Shown piece by piece: positions 43,301 through 53,247 of a DNA stretch of 64,000 nt. The position numbers and the translations under genes are program-made. This stretch comes from Fusarium oxysporum f. sp. lycopersici 4287 (Eukaryota > Ascomycota > Sordariomycetes > Hypocreales > Nectriaceae). The first letter of the stretch is position 1. Every line of letters starts with the position of its first letter. The DNA lies in contig NC_030999.1 in the NCBI RefSeq assembly GCF_000149955.1, positions 168,068-232,067 on the forward strand, read 5' to 3'. Under the pieces are notes generated by a model. It had not been told where the DNA came from. It made no database searches and saw nothing but the letters and a program-made list of their open reading frames with translations.

Positions 43301-44762
43301 GCGGCTGGTGGTCAGAGGCTTTGAACAACAGTTCGGCTTTGACTACAACCAGACCTTTGCCTCTGTTGCCAAAGCGGCGACTTGGAGAATCCTCCTCACC
43401 GTTGCTGCCTGTCTTGACTGGGAGATTGAGCAGATGGACGTGTCGACGGCGTTCCTGGAAGGGGACCTCGAGGAAGAAGTCTTCATCGAAATGCCGGAAG
43501 GGCTTGTAGAGTATTTCGACCAACACCCAGAAGACCGTCCGCCAGGATTCTCAACCGAGAAGATCTGCAAACTGATCAAATCCCTCTATGGACTCAAACA
43601 GGCGCCTCGGCAATGGCAAAAGAAGCTGAAGGAGGCCTTGGAATCCCTTGACTTTCGACAAGTAACGTCTGACACGGCCGTATATCACAATCCCACAACG
43701 GGAGTGATCATCATCACATATGTGGATGACTTCCTCATCATGGGCAGCAACAAGGAAGCAATCCAAGGGTACAAAGCCCGCCTGGGAGAGATCTTCACAA
43801 TGACTGATCTCGGTCCCGCCAGCCATTTTCTTGGAGTAAGAATAACCCGAGACAGGAACTCAAGGCTGATCTACCTTTCCCAGGATGCATATTTTACCAG
43901 AATACTGAAGAAATTCGGCTTAGAGGATTGTCGACCGGTCAAGACCCCGATGGAGCGAAATTCACTCTCGACACTGCAACCAAGAGACAATGGCGACTCG
44001 GCTTCTCCAGAAGAACGAGAAGACTATAGCTCGAAAACCGGCTCGCTGATGTATGGAATGACCCAAACCAGACCCGATTTAGCTTTCCTACTCTCGGTAC
44101 TCTCAAGATACATGTCGAATCCATCACCAACACATTCACGAATGATCAAAAGAGGTCTCCGCTATCTACAGCAGACAAGAGACCACGGCCTGGTGCTTGG
44201 GGGCGTCAAGAAAGATCCTGAATCCGCTTGGAGCATCACAGCTTGGGCCGACTCGGATTGGAAAGGCGACACTGTTACGGGAAGATCGACGTTTGGATGG
44301 CTTGTTCAACTTGAAGGATCTACAGTCTCATGGAGGGCCAAACGGCACGAAACAGTGGCACTATCGACTACCGAGGCTGAATATACAGCACTCTCCCAGT
44401 GTGCCAGAGAATTGGCCTGGACTAGGAACCTCTTCTCTGAACTGCTCCTTCCGCTACATATGCCTATCCCACTGAACGGCGACAACCAGGGTTCCCTAAA
44501 GCTATGCAGAAACCCTGAGCTTCACCAACGGACAAAGCACATTCCGTTAACCGAGCACCATATCCGAGAAGAAGTTGAAGCCGGGAATATTGATGTGCAA
44601 TACGTCAGCACACATGAGCAGGTAGCAGACGGACTCACTAAACCATTGAACGCCGTCAGCCACGGTCACTTTCTAGAAGCAATTCGAGTCAGTGCATGTC
44701 CGATCGAGGAAGCAGGTCGTATTATTTGGAGTACTGAAGTCCACGATGACTCTGTGCCCTGA
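40347..44762 (+). CDS. copia 2 Gag-Pol polyprotein
   Basis: 1471 codons in one frame. Order: capsid (residues about 50-230; LGGPSNWEQYCPAQKAILRI near the start), a basic linker, CCHC knuckle CTNCKKRGHHENDCW (about 302-316), protease LFDTGSSVHIC (about 394), integrase HHCC segment LWHRRLGHVN to CLACDIAK (about 540-590), and integrase catalytic D (HVDTF, about 604), D (QMDGGSE, about 667) and E (GVAERSN, about 703). Reverse transcriptase follows with AFLEGDLEEEVFIEMPEG and YVDDFLIMG (about 1124), then RNase H with WADSDWKGD (about 1300), STTEAEY and NGDNQGSL. Length and order are those of a complete copia polyprotein translated as one chain and cut by its own protease. No lesion seen. Confidence 0.97.
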   Translation: MTSRRAPPSTMRTRNTIRVSPASESSQPGASGQDHTPSSMYDSTTVISEKNTLFLPQELKLGGPSNWEQYCPAQKAILRINGLEDAVFGDYPPEEQQTMDQKIRAAKAAVSIRGNCTGEALSQLVGIENPQEMFNLLQAYCIGTGPVLLQTTLYQFIRIKTSSYETIPQFNVDFERLVKLLLEQKEPISDTLKKVVYLTACENEYPDWTARQRALLRSEHPPTLRSMQQDLIDENRSSDDDDSHGTASTYWAHSKKTGRKGPAARKQEASGRRRGSSKNQRAANKSSQETNHRVGKNKEHTCTNCKKRGHHENDCWFAHKDKRPDWAVRLAKELMEHDLQRDNSKSLHIKESNHMTVERSFLILEDSVSDELPMNNTETCRVSLDNNSSPTAWLFDTGSSVHICNDQSLFTELQPATRTILVTGGGKVYPSGRGTVKICFINKWDDQVTINLKDTLFIPEFPVNVMSGLRLYKNGGWIDGNDMYDPTGDVFGLLRIGRDGLYVNTEVGKTTVSNQAVSELQPEPCNHHTASSNQCLNVDLWHRRLGHVNAYQVSQTAKMTRGMYCDGHHDHQPFNYCLACDIAKALRWTPRNKRKRASRAGFIHVDTFKVNPPGIRGERWGMIATDDRHRMRWAYTFTRKGMASELLGQLISKIRTQYGIRVYAIQMDGGSELYGASLKNLEYTHGVKIIKTTPYTPEFNGVAERSNRIIFDKVRATMESERIPIELWPLVLEDMVRKTNVTATRAIDGLTPMESFLNEAFPGQDNKPDLSGERICGSQVTIHIPQERRLRSHKFGPRGEAGIYLCMEGSQIYTCWVPSRRKGHQIVRSANVQFYEKVGETELLTETEHDVEPEIRKNGAPISSRPQSVTEQTKTPRPQRSEVNNLQHAEVHNPQHGQTTTSMTSAKLPDLRKEVITEPKTMTEALQGPQREHWLRAIHSELRSLLTKGTWRMLDRNQAHNRPLTVKWVFKVKKNEDGNLDKFKARLVVRGFEQQFGFDYNQTFASVAKAATWRILLTVAACLDWEIEQMDVSTAFLEGDLEEEVFIEMPEGLVEYFDQHPEDRPPGFSTEKICKLIKSLYGLKQAPRQWQKKLKEALESLDFRQVTSDTAVYHNPTTGVIIITYVDDFLIMGSNKEAIQGYKARLGEIFTMTDLGPASHFLGVRITRDRNSRLIYLSQDAYFTRILKKFGLEDCRPVKTPMERNSLSTLQPRDNGDSASPEEREDYSSKTGSLMYGMTQTRPDLAFLLSVLSRYMSNPSPTHSRMIKRGLRYLQQTRDHGLVLGGVKKDPESAWSITAWADSDWKGDTVTGRSTFGWLVQLEGSTVSWRAKRHETVALSTTEAEYTALSQCARELAWTRNLFSELLLPLHMPIPLNGDNQGSLKLCRNPELHQRTKHIPLTEHHIREEVEAGNIDVQYVSTHEQVADGLTKPLNAVSHGHFLEAIRVSACPIEEAGRIIWSTEVHDDSVP

Positions 44763-44764
44763 AG

Positions 44765-44782
44765 ACAAGGTGGATGGGGGCG
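44765..44782 (+). promoter_or_regulatory. polypurine tract of copia 2
   Basis: Purine-rich run (AAGGTGGATGGGGG with flanks) directly upstream of the right LTR and three bases after the polyprotein stop. Confidence 0.6.
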
Positions 44783-44976
44783 TGTTGGAAAATCCGGGAA
44801 TCCCCTTCCCTTCAGGATTCAGACTGTTAGTCTGAAAGTCCTAGATTTAAAGTTCAAAGTCCTAGATACAATCATCTAGAGATATAAACCCGAGAATAAC
44901 TCTCAGCTCAATAATGAACAACCAAGTTTCATAAAAATACATTTTCACCCAGCACTACTGCGCAATATAAACAACA
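44783..44976 (+). repeat. right LTR of copia 2
   Basis: 194 bp, identical to the left LTR, followed by AAGGC. Confidence 0.95.
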
Positions 44977-45371
44977 AAGGCTCCTCAAAATCAACAGATG
45001 AAAGCTTTCTCGATTCCTATCAGACTCGGTCATATTTGATGTCTACATCTGGACTAGCGCGGAGAGGTCACAGGCGTGACAAGTATCAAACCTTCATGCT
45101 TCAATTTCGTTGGTCAGATTTGTTTTTGGCAAGATGTACTCCATCCTGGAACTTGGCCAACATCTGTGTCAAGCTACCATAGTTCTGCAGCTAGTAGTCC
45201 AAGCGTTTGCTTAGTCACGACACGATAGCGTTATTTGCCTCTTTCAAGGGCAATGTGAGGCACCTATTCTGATTCCTTGGAACGAGGCACTTGGTCATTA
45301 GATTATGCAGCATCATCTGATGTCATCACTCCGAGGCCTCAACTCGACCCTTTTGCGATCAAAATAGAAAG

Positions 45372-45471
45372 NNNNNNNNNNNNNNNNNNNNNNNNNNNNN
45401 NNNNNNNNNNNNNNNNNNNNNNNNNNNNNNNNNNNNNNNNNNNNNNNNNNNNNNNNNNNNNNNNNNNNNNN
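45372..45471. other. assembly gap, 100 N
   Basis: Exactly 100 N, the conventional length for a scaffold gap of unknown size. Sequence 0.4 kb to the left is copia 2, so the missing DNA may be repetitive. Confidence 0.98.
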
Positions 45472-45794
45472 GTGGATCTTGTGCCTCCAAATGGCAGATG
45501 GCTGACTTTATCTCGTGTCGTATACACCTGCGCTTTTCCACTTACTATTGACAGGGGCAACCAGAGTGAGCCGGATGCATCCTGGGCTACGCCGCATCCC
45601 TGCCGCTAGGCTGCCTTGTACTTGGCAAGCACCAGAGCTAGCTTTATCCCTGTCTGTGATTCACAGACTTCAAAAGGTGAGGCTGAGCCATCCCATCATT
45701 TACCAGGCAGTAAAGGTTAGCTGAAGTTGTCATGGCCAATCAGCGGTGTGCCCACCTGCCATCGAAGTTGCCTGTTGTCTCGTGCCCGCCACTG

Positions 45795-46634
45795 TTATCT
45801 CTCACAGTCATCAATCCGTCTGTGAAGTCTTTGTCGGATGGAGGACTCATCGACGATATAGTAAGGCTTTCCGTGAAACCTAACAAAATATGTATCAATC
45901 AAGACCTCGGCTTGGGCTGGCGGAGGAGAGAGGCCACTAAAGAGAAAGTCAGTTATCAACCCAGGAGAACAAAAAGGCTTAGAAAACATACCGAGCTGCC
46001 GGAGCATGCAGAGAAAGCGATGCCATATCGCGAAGAGATGCGCGTGCATTGACAGTGACACGTTTGGCCACTAGCTCGTCAACTTCCGTGACTAGAGAAC
46101 TATTTTGAGATGGTTCATTCTTTCTGGCACCAGGTAAATTTGAGCTAGCCAGTGACACATCATCTTCGCCTTTTCCTCCCAACTTTGCTTCGAGGCCGTC
46201 TAGCCTCTTGATAAGTGCTTCTAATGGCTTTTTCTTCCGCGGACGCGTTTTGCGTACACCATCTGCGGATGAATTAGCATAGTTTGTTGGATCATTACAT
46301 GTTTGGCAATGCTGTGAAACACGAATCTATACGGCATTTTTGACAATGTAGGGACGACTTACCGTAAATACAAGGGCATTGGAAAACCTCGCAGGCCTCA
46401 CAAGAAGGTTGAAGTCGGTTGCACTTGATCTGGGACAGCGCTAGTCAGAACCACAAGTCTTGCAAAGTCATCACAATATCTCACCTTTCGCTTTCGGCAT
46501 GAATTGCAATTCATTGATTGGCGTGCTTCATTGCTTTTTAGGCGAGTTGGGAGTCGCTCAATGCCAACTTGGCGTCGTGGAATGGTCACAGAGTGGACTC
46601 CGGGTATGTGAGGAACATTCATGGCGTCGTACAT
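45795..46634 (-). CDS. Zn(II)2Cys6 regulator, four exons, C-terminally truncated
   Basis: Exons (minus strand) 46634-46485, 46429-46363, 46262-45992 and 45936-45795 join to 209 codons plus TAA. Introns are 55, 100 and 55 nt with GT-AG ends. Exon 1 ends inside the zinc cluster (CNSCRKRK) and exon 2 completes it ([18 protein letters not shown]): spacing C-x2-C-x6-C-x6-C-x2-C-x6-C with one extra Cys. A basic linker and a leucine-containing coiled coil follow ([18 protein letters not shown]), the usual dimerisation element. Exon 4 reads [20 protein letters not shown], the start of the fungal transcription-factor middle homology region, and stops 20 residues later. Full-length relatives run to 600-800 residues, so the ligand/activation domain is missing. 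It may be a pseudogene or a DNA-binding-only repressor form. Confidence 0.75.
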
Positions 46635-47759
46635 GGTAACGAGTGAAAGCCGTGGGTGGTCGAAATGGTGATCCGATTTGTTTGTATTTTCTCAGAGAGC
46701 TTGTTCCAGAGTAAACGAAAGATAGTGTTTGGAGAAAGGAAAGAATAGGAAGGAATGGTTTGAATGTATCGGAGCTAAAGAAAGTCGATCATTCCCAGCT
46801 ATACCAGATCCAAGCGCGCTTTAAGAGATGTGACTCGGTATTCTGTATTAATTGACAGTATGAGTGAACGGTCACCGTTGATCATAACAACGATGGTATA
46901 AATTGAGTGGTGATATGCTCCTAAGCGGAAGGGTAATGTGAAGAGAAATGGATACGGAATTGGAATTGGAATAAGGAGATAGAGCCTACAAGTGAGGTAA
47001 ACTGAGGCGTTCAGGAGATGGGACAGGACTGTAGTACAGTTACTTCGGAAGTCCAGAACTGTACGACTAAACCAATCCGAACCCCAGTCGTCGGTCTCAT
47101 TTTGCTTGTTACCAACATGGATATGGATGTGGCTGAGGACAGAGACCGGAGTATGGAAATGAACGATGAGATGGTGGTTTCGATGTTGGGATGGACCATG
47201 GAGCTCAAAATATGATTCTCCTTGTAGATGCTGTTTCTGAAATGTTCACTAGCCTGACAGGCATGGCGCCTGCAGATATGCAGAGCAGCAGGTACCAGCA
47301 TAATTTCTTTTAAGGCAAACAACACACATCTTGCAGGCGTTTGAGCCAGTTGTGTCATTGGAGCCCATCAATGAAGCCTTGGGAGCGCGACTACCTAAGG
47401 TATGATGACCGTTGCTGTTACGCCTTTTCTCCACTTCACCGCAGAGCTTGGCTTGTTGCCCTCCTTTACCCAAGGCCTGAATCCATATCAGGCTATATAC
47501 GCGAAAGGCGAAAAAGAGAAAGAGCAATCTATTTCGAAATATTGATTGATTGTGCCAATCGGGCCACGTTGCTCCGCACTCCGAGGAAGAAAGAGCTCCA
47601 TAGAGCTGTGTAGAAACAACGAAGGCAAACGGTAAAAAAGGGGATGCAATCTCCCGCACTTGGCTGTGGCCTGCCATCACAATCAATTTTATTTTATACC
47701 TGACCAATCAAGATTAATTTCCTTGATGCTGTTCCAGCTTTGTGAGCGAACAGGTACAA
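46635..47759. other. intergenic, no recognised gene
   Basis: Upstream region of the zinc-cluster gene followed by unassigned short frames (47011-47358 minus, 47249-47707 minus). A/G-rich around 46690-46990. Confidence 0.35.
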
Positions 47760-48140
47760 CGGACTTTTCGGGCGCGAAGAAGGAATTCGATTCTGCCACC
47801 CAGAGAGATCGGCAGAGTGAGTCAATTGACCCCAACAACACATGTTTTGTCGCTGGACCTGTTGGCTCCTTTTGCTCCTACCGTCAGGGCACATTTGTCA
47901 TAAGGGATTTGTTGGGAACAATCTGTACTGCTCGCCCTGTTTGCTTTTTGTTATCGGCAGCTGGACTGGCAGGTAAGTCACTTTTCGCTCCTACACTCGT
48001 CGCTTACCAGGAACCTCTTCTCGCGCAGACACGTTACCATCTGACACTTTGAGTGGCTTCCAATCGACTGTTACACATATATGCCATCGCGTTTACGAAA
48101 TTCCTCGCCATGGCGGTAATGAACTTCGTCCTGTCCCCCT
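47760..48140. repeat. segment paralogous to 6.07-6.44 kb (inverted copy), uninterrupted
   Basis: Reverse complement of this stretch matches 6071-6440 at roughly 80-85%, and continues across the GACAGGAC word into about 20 bp that match 5115-5140. So this copy lacks the 930-bp hAT-like insertion. Conservation includes an intron-like block on the plus strand, GTAAGTCACTTTTCG to GCGCAG (about 47974-48031), and an ATG with MAVMNFVLSPFVST at about 48110. Both copies also keep an opposite-strand frame ending in CNSRLE...; which strand was coding is unclear. Confidence 0.7.
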
Positions 48141-48896
48141 TTGTCTCTACCGTACGATACGAACGACACTTTCCCCCCATGAAATCCAATTTCGGTTGAT
48201 AATGCCGCATTAGCACTCCAGTTGCCTCCATCATCGCAGCTCCTCGTCGCCCATCAGCAATACCACGACCATCCAGCGCCAACCGCCATTGCATTCAAGT
48301 GAGGATGCCGTCAATTCTGCTCGATGGCACGTGTCGATTCGCCTTCGGATCATAATACGACGCAGGTAGAAGCGCACTCATGCACAGACGTCCTTATACT
48401 CGAGATTATATATCTGCTCAACTGGGCTGTTTTCCTGCACACTGTGTGCATGGCCTGGAGCGCCCGCATGTAATTGACAGCTGTGTCGTTTCTGGTCGCT
48501 ATCATAAGCTGTCTCGGCACGAACCCCAGAATGTAACTGCGCCCATGAGATTGCGCGAGCAGTTCATCAACCTGTTGTTGACCACGCTCCTCCTGCGATA
48601 CAGGTACTCGGCCACGCTTTCCCGATCGGCGTGCAGCTTCCGACAAGGGTGCCCCAGCTCGATAAGTTGTTTCTAATACACATCACGACATCAGCTTCGA
48701 CCGTTTCCGCCTCGACAGCGAATAATGCCCTGGTATCCCTCGCCGGAATCAACCAAGCTTCATGAGCTGCACCGGGCCTCATTCCCTCAGTGGCGGCGCC
48801 TCCGTTCTCGACAGCCATTTCCATTTGTCGCACAACATAAAGAGAACAATTAATCTCTGGAGTATAACGTCTTTTTTCTACTGCAGACAAGATCAA
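48034..48896 (-). pseudogene. unrecognised minus-strand ORF series
   Basis: Three minus-strand frames follow one another: 48896-48567 (Met/Ala/Glu-rich, ARDTRALFAVEAETVEADVV), 48646-48350 (RGRVPVSQEERGQQQVDELL, then AVNYMRALQAMHTVCRKTAQ) and 48294-48034 (KCRSYRTVETKGDRTKFITA ending SQSVRW). They could be one protein broken by two frameshifts, or one with introns. I do not recognise the family. The last part overlaps the segment shared with 6.1 kb. Confidence 0.3.
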
Positions 48897-49303
48897 TTCA
48901 CTGTGTCAGAGCCTGCAATGGAGAATCAAGCACCATTGCTCCATACTGCTTGGCGGAAGTGCAATGAGTTCGCTGCGGATCAGTGCACATATGAGAGAAA
49001 TGGCTGATCATTGTGAGGTCAATTCAACGACTGGATGAGGTCCATGTACAACAAAGTCGACACATCAGAGTGTGCAGCGGGGAGAGCGGGAGCAATCAAC
49101 CCGGCCCTTACAACCATGGTGGCGAACAGTGTCTTGGAGGTATTGTTTGGTTATGAGAGAAGATCCTGTCCAATAGGAATCGGGATTTGTTCAAAACGAC
49201 TCCCATGTCAAGTGGAAAGAGGCACACAGGTTCACCAAAACGAAGTTGTCATCCGATCGAATCCGATTTCCAGTACATGAATCGAGTACCACAACAACAG
49301 CAC

Positions 49304-50335
49304 GGACGCGAAACACTGTTATTCACCTGTCGGAGCCCATGAGGTACGTCTGCAAGAAGTGCACCCACGTGTACATACTCAAGAGCGCATTTTGCAGCGA
49401 GTCGAAGAATAATCCCGTGTGCGTCACCGGCTGCGTACTCATGGGTAAGGACAACAGTGAGACAGCCGTTGCCGTCATGCTAAGGTGGATGATCAATTCC
49501 ATGTGTCTCCATTGCCTGCGTAGCAAATAAGGTGCGGGGGAGCGGATGGTTTGAGGTTGGCCGCAAAACAGCCGCTTATGGTTGCATTGGAAAGCAGATC
49601 AGAACCGCTGTTGATCATTTCTTTGTACATTCTCGATTGAACACAGAGACGCGAGTACATTTTCGAGAGGTACTAGAGAGGGAGAAAGAATACCATGATA
49701 GTGAAAAGCAGCCACGCTTCTACAGCAAGGCTCTCTGCGAAGACACCTTTGCATCGACAAGCCTGTGGCTCGGGCATACACGATGGCCAATTACACACAA
49801 GAAGGTCCGGCGAGACATATTACAGGCAATGGCATATCTCCCAATCCGCGCCAAGGTCGGTCCAGTGGAGACTGACTGTATCCTCGGACAAGGAGAGTTG
49901 GAGGGCGATGCGGATATCATAAACCCCAGAAAGGACGAAGAGAAGATTATATGTTTCTTGACCGCTGTTAATGCTATGCTCGATCGACATGAGCTTCCAG
50001 CGCAAACCACGAGTCGGGCGCTTCTATGTTGGCTGGCTAGTTCCAGACTCGATACCTGTCAAGTGAAGCCATTCGCTCTGGAAGTCGAGCAATATACATG
50101 GAAAAGGTATCGGCTTTTGTGGAAGCGGTTAATCGCGTTCATGTTACAAGCATACCTCTTGCCGGACATTGACATCGCAAGTTCCGACCTGTACGTCGCC
50201 ACATCCACGTCTGACAACTTGCCCCTACTCTGCATTTCCGACAGAGTTCATTCTCAAGACGCAGAATGCCGTGTTCACTCAAGACCTTCTATCGCGGGTT
50301 CCGATCATGTTGATGAAATGAGTACAAGACATTGA
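49304..50335 (+). pseudogene. OrsD-like (DUF3505-type) C2H2/RecQ-associated protein, partial
   Basis: Two abutting frames. The first, to 49530, has paired cysteines (YVCKKCTHVYILKSAFC and CLHC). The second, 49532-50335, has 267 codons: FASTSLWLGHTRWPITHKKV, a helical middle with an acidic stretch, SRLDTCQVKPFALEVEQYTW and YRLLWKRLIAFMLQ. The pattern of a TRWP motif followed about 150 residues later by Y...WK..L.F is what I remember from OrsD-like proteins and the partner domain of fungal subtelomeric RecQ helicases. No helicase is adjacent. The 1-nt frame change and lack of a clear start suggest decay. A solo LTR follows 20 bp after the stop. Confidence 0.35.
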
Positions 50336-50355
50336 ACAAAAACACGACTGGAATC

Positions 50356-50561
50356 TGTCAGATATTAAGGTGAATCGTGTATATTTCTTGATTCTGTCGC
50401 AATCGAAGGACTATTGAGACCTTATATCTTCGACTGGTTCCTTCTAGGACTTGAGTCCTAGAAAGTCCTAGATGAAAGTCCTACGATCTAAGTTTAGGGC
50501 TTCAAACTTTAATCCTGAACCTTAATCCTGAAGTTGAGCGTGAACCCTCCAATATTCAACA
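50356..50561 (+). mobile_element. solo LTR, copia-like, 206 bp
   Basis: TGTCAGATATTAAGG at the left end and ATATTCAACA at the right, flanked by the 5-bp direct repeat GAATC (50351-50355 and 50562-50566). It shares the AAAGTCCTAGAT word with the copia 2 LTR but is otherwise different, so it is a related family. No internal domain remains, consistent with LTR-LTR recombination. Confidence 0.75.
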
Positions 50562-50566
50562 GAATC

Positions 50567-51367
50567 TCATGCGCAATCACAGTCGTGATTACATTGACTT
50601 GCCTTGAAAACCTCTTAGATCTCCCCACGCATATAACACGTTACCAGGTTTCTCTGCAGTCGAGTCCACCTGCTTTAACATCCTCTGTTCGATTCGGGTG
50701 ACACTGGCACCATCTATTCTCAGCCTTCTTCGTCTTGATCCACGTGATGTTAGTTTTGAAGTCTTTGGTGATGGACGACGGACTGTCCAACGCCATCTTA
50801 ATATCATGGAATCAATTCGGCATGTTCTCCCACTTCGTCGTCTTCTTATCCAACGTCATCTCTGGCCCACAACTCTATTGCATCCGTTTCCTTCTGGGTT
50901 TCCTCCCCCAGTGATCTCTGTTGTTGAACGCTTACTCAACAATGGACTGGCGGAGCCGGGAGAGCCCGTTGGTGGCTTAGGGGGGGCCCTTTGGACCCCT
51001 TAGCAGCTCATCAGGTATCGGGGCGGATAGGCCATTAAGATGAGTTAAACAAAACTAAAGTAAGAGTATCGAGAGTCGTTCTTGAAAATCTTATGACAGC
51101 GGTCAAAGTCCCTCCTCTGTGCGATTTTGTTCCTTTGCCCCTAGGCGTTGCATCTCATCTGTTAAAGCATCTTGATGCTGGATGCTTTGGGCTGCTTACA
51201 AAATTGAGTTCAAGGATACAATTTTCTTCCGAGGGCAGGGGAAACGGCGTCTTAAGAGAGGCCATTTATAAACAATCCATCTTCCAGAATCAACTCCATG
51301 TCCACGCCAAGAGCCAGTCAGAGTTATCCTCAACATTTTGCTCAGTGCAACATGGAGTCTACAGAAT
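50567..51367. other. unassigned sequence
   Basis: A 101-codon plus-strand frame at 50698-51003 is Leu/Pro/Arg-rich (LRLDPRDVSFEVFGDGRRTV) and not recognised. The opposite strand is also open at 50589-50807. No motif supports either. Confidence 0.25.
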
Positions 51368-51908
51368 TCAGCACCCCAAATTGTAGTAGTGGTCGGGAGC
51401 CTTTCCTTCTGGTACAAAAATCTGATCTAGCAGCTGAATAACTTCGTTCTTAGAGAGCCTTGGTTTGTCATCTGCTCTAAAGTGGCTTTCGGTCTGGCTG
51501 GCAGCAATCTTGAGGGCAGCCTTACGAATCGTTTTATACCACAGGCCTCCACTTAGATCAATGGAGCAAATCCATTTATAAATAGTATTGTTTGCGGAAT
51601 GACTTGCGGCTTTGTTGAAGGCTTCAGGATCCAGAGTGTAATGTTTCATCCAATCATTTGACCAGGGCTTGCATGATCGCTTACTGGACTGGGCGACATG
51701 ACAGTTATAGATGTAAGGTGGCCTAGCTTGACTGGTGCCAGTAGTGGAGCTTTTCGGTATTAGCAGCGGCTTCCTAAGTGAATCGAGTATGTCTGATAAC
51801 TGACGAGATGTAGGCCGGCGTTTGCTTCAGTGTGCCTTTCCGACTACGAAAATGATAACGCTGCTGCTGTCCTGGCTTACTCGCTCTAGAGCTCCTGGTG
51901 TTCGCCAT
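51368..51908 (-). pseudogene. unrecognised basic protein with one frameshift
   Basis: An ATG at 51908 on the minus strand begins MANTRSSRASKPGQQQRYHF and continues RSRKGTLKQ. A 1-nt shift near 51825 then gives a frame open to the stop at 51368: RRPTSRQLSDILDSLRKPLL, PPYIYNCHVAQSSKRSCKPW, SIDLSGGLWYKTIRKAALKI, SKNEVIQLLDQIFVPEGKAP. The joined product would be near 180 residues. I do not know the family. The coherent composition across the break suggests a real protein with a recent indel. Confidence 0.4.
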
Positions 51909-53240
51909 GTGGCTGAGTGACCTGTCTCTATCGAGCTTTCCAGATGACCCGAGGTACTTTTTAGGCCCTGCTCGTTATCTTGATTCTGCAGTTTGGAAAA
52001 TATTTGTTGTTCAGCGAGCTTTGCGCCACGCCCGGTCGTATTACGGCAATGATTTCAGACGTTTTAATTTTGTGGGAGAGTATGTAAGGGGTAAGCCGTC
52101 AATCACAACACGGAATGACGAGAGCGTATAATTTGTTGTAAGTCATCCTGACACGTTCCAAGGGGGAAGTGGTGAGAGGCTCTTGCTGACGCGACCACGC
52201 TAAGTGGGGCCCTTCACCGTTCTCAGGCCAACATGCGATAAGCGCACAGCCTCGGCACCTTATCAAGATCCTTGCAGCAATGTCATTTTGTCGCAGGCCG
52301 GGCATGGTCTCAATGATCCTCAGGAACAACAGCCCTTAGTAATCAAGCTGGGTGATTTAAAGTAAAACCTGTGGGATGGAATACCCCACACAGAAGATAG
52401 AACCAATCAACTCACTACTGCTGCTCATTATGAATGACCCGACCTTCAATCCACTTTAAGCACATCCAGTGCGACACATTTCTTTCATCGCCTGGCGCTG
52501 TAGCCGCCTAGGCGGCTACGAGAAGTGGATGGAAGCATACGAGCCTCGCTTCAGAACTTTCATTTCTGTCCTGCAGGACGAGGAGAGAAGGCTGAGGACA
52601 GGAAGAAAAGTCAAAGATGACCTTGAAGACCTAGATATCTAAAACAATGAGAGACTGTCGCTTTCGCAGCAAATGCAGAAAAGTTGGGAGAGCAAAGAGT
52701 GGATGGTTCGATACGCAGCGAGGAATAGTTGAGCTTTGGATTTCATTTATTGGAGATATTTGGATCACATGTACTTTGGCGATAACGAAGATGCTGATTA
52801 TCAAGAAAGGCTTCCTCACTTGAGTCAGGAGCAACTCGGCGCTCTGGACCCTTTTATTGAACTGAGGATGAGACAGGGAAAGGAGAGGAAGCTGGTTCAG
52901 GGGAGCGAGGAAGATGCCAAGGCTGAGCTTTGCAAGGTCATGGTTTAGATGAATGTGGGAGAGGTAACACAATGATTAAATAAGAGAATTTGAAATGGCA
53001 TGAGTAGAAGGTTTGTGAGATCGGCTCAATTGTATATATCAAACTGCAATGTTTGTAGGAAATTATCGCTGACTATAGATCACGCCCAAGAGAAGGACGT
53101 TTTTAAAACAAGGCTGGGTATACCTCATCTCCAAAACCTACTCAACTGTCGCACCTAACCACTAACTATATGATTAAATTCGTTTATGGAATTTGACAAG
53201 TGTCAGCTGACGGAAACGCATCAGGCAATATGAGTAAAGG
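51909..53240. other. unassigned sequence with two charged ORFs
   Basis: Plus-strand frames at about 52500-52641 (EKWMEAYEPRFRTFISVLQD, EERRLRTGRKVKDDLEDLDI) and 52736-52948 (FIYWRYLDHMYFGDNEDADY, LGALDPFIELRMRQGKERKL) are strongly charged and read like helical protein, possibly two exons or fragments of one gene. I do not recognise them. Nothing else stands out. Confidence 0.3.
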
Positions 53241-53247
53241 TAAACAA

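Larger units (their letters stand above)
40079..44976 (+). mobile_element. Ty1/copia LTR retrotransposon, intact (copia 2)
   Basis: A 4898-bp element. Two 194-bp LTRs, TGTTGGAAAATCC to AAACAACA, read identical. The 5-bp target duplication AAGGC lies at 40074-40078 and 44977-44981. Half-tRNA primer-binding site, a single uninterrupted 1471-codon polyprotein and a purine-rich tract before the right LTR are all present. All catalytic motifs are intact. It is a strong candidate for a recently active autonomous element; a solo LTR of the same family lies at 54483. Confidence 0.97.

Noticed and set aside
45277..45609. ORF spanning the N gap
   Set aside because: The frame passes through 100 unknown bases and has no supported protein sequence.
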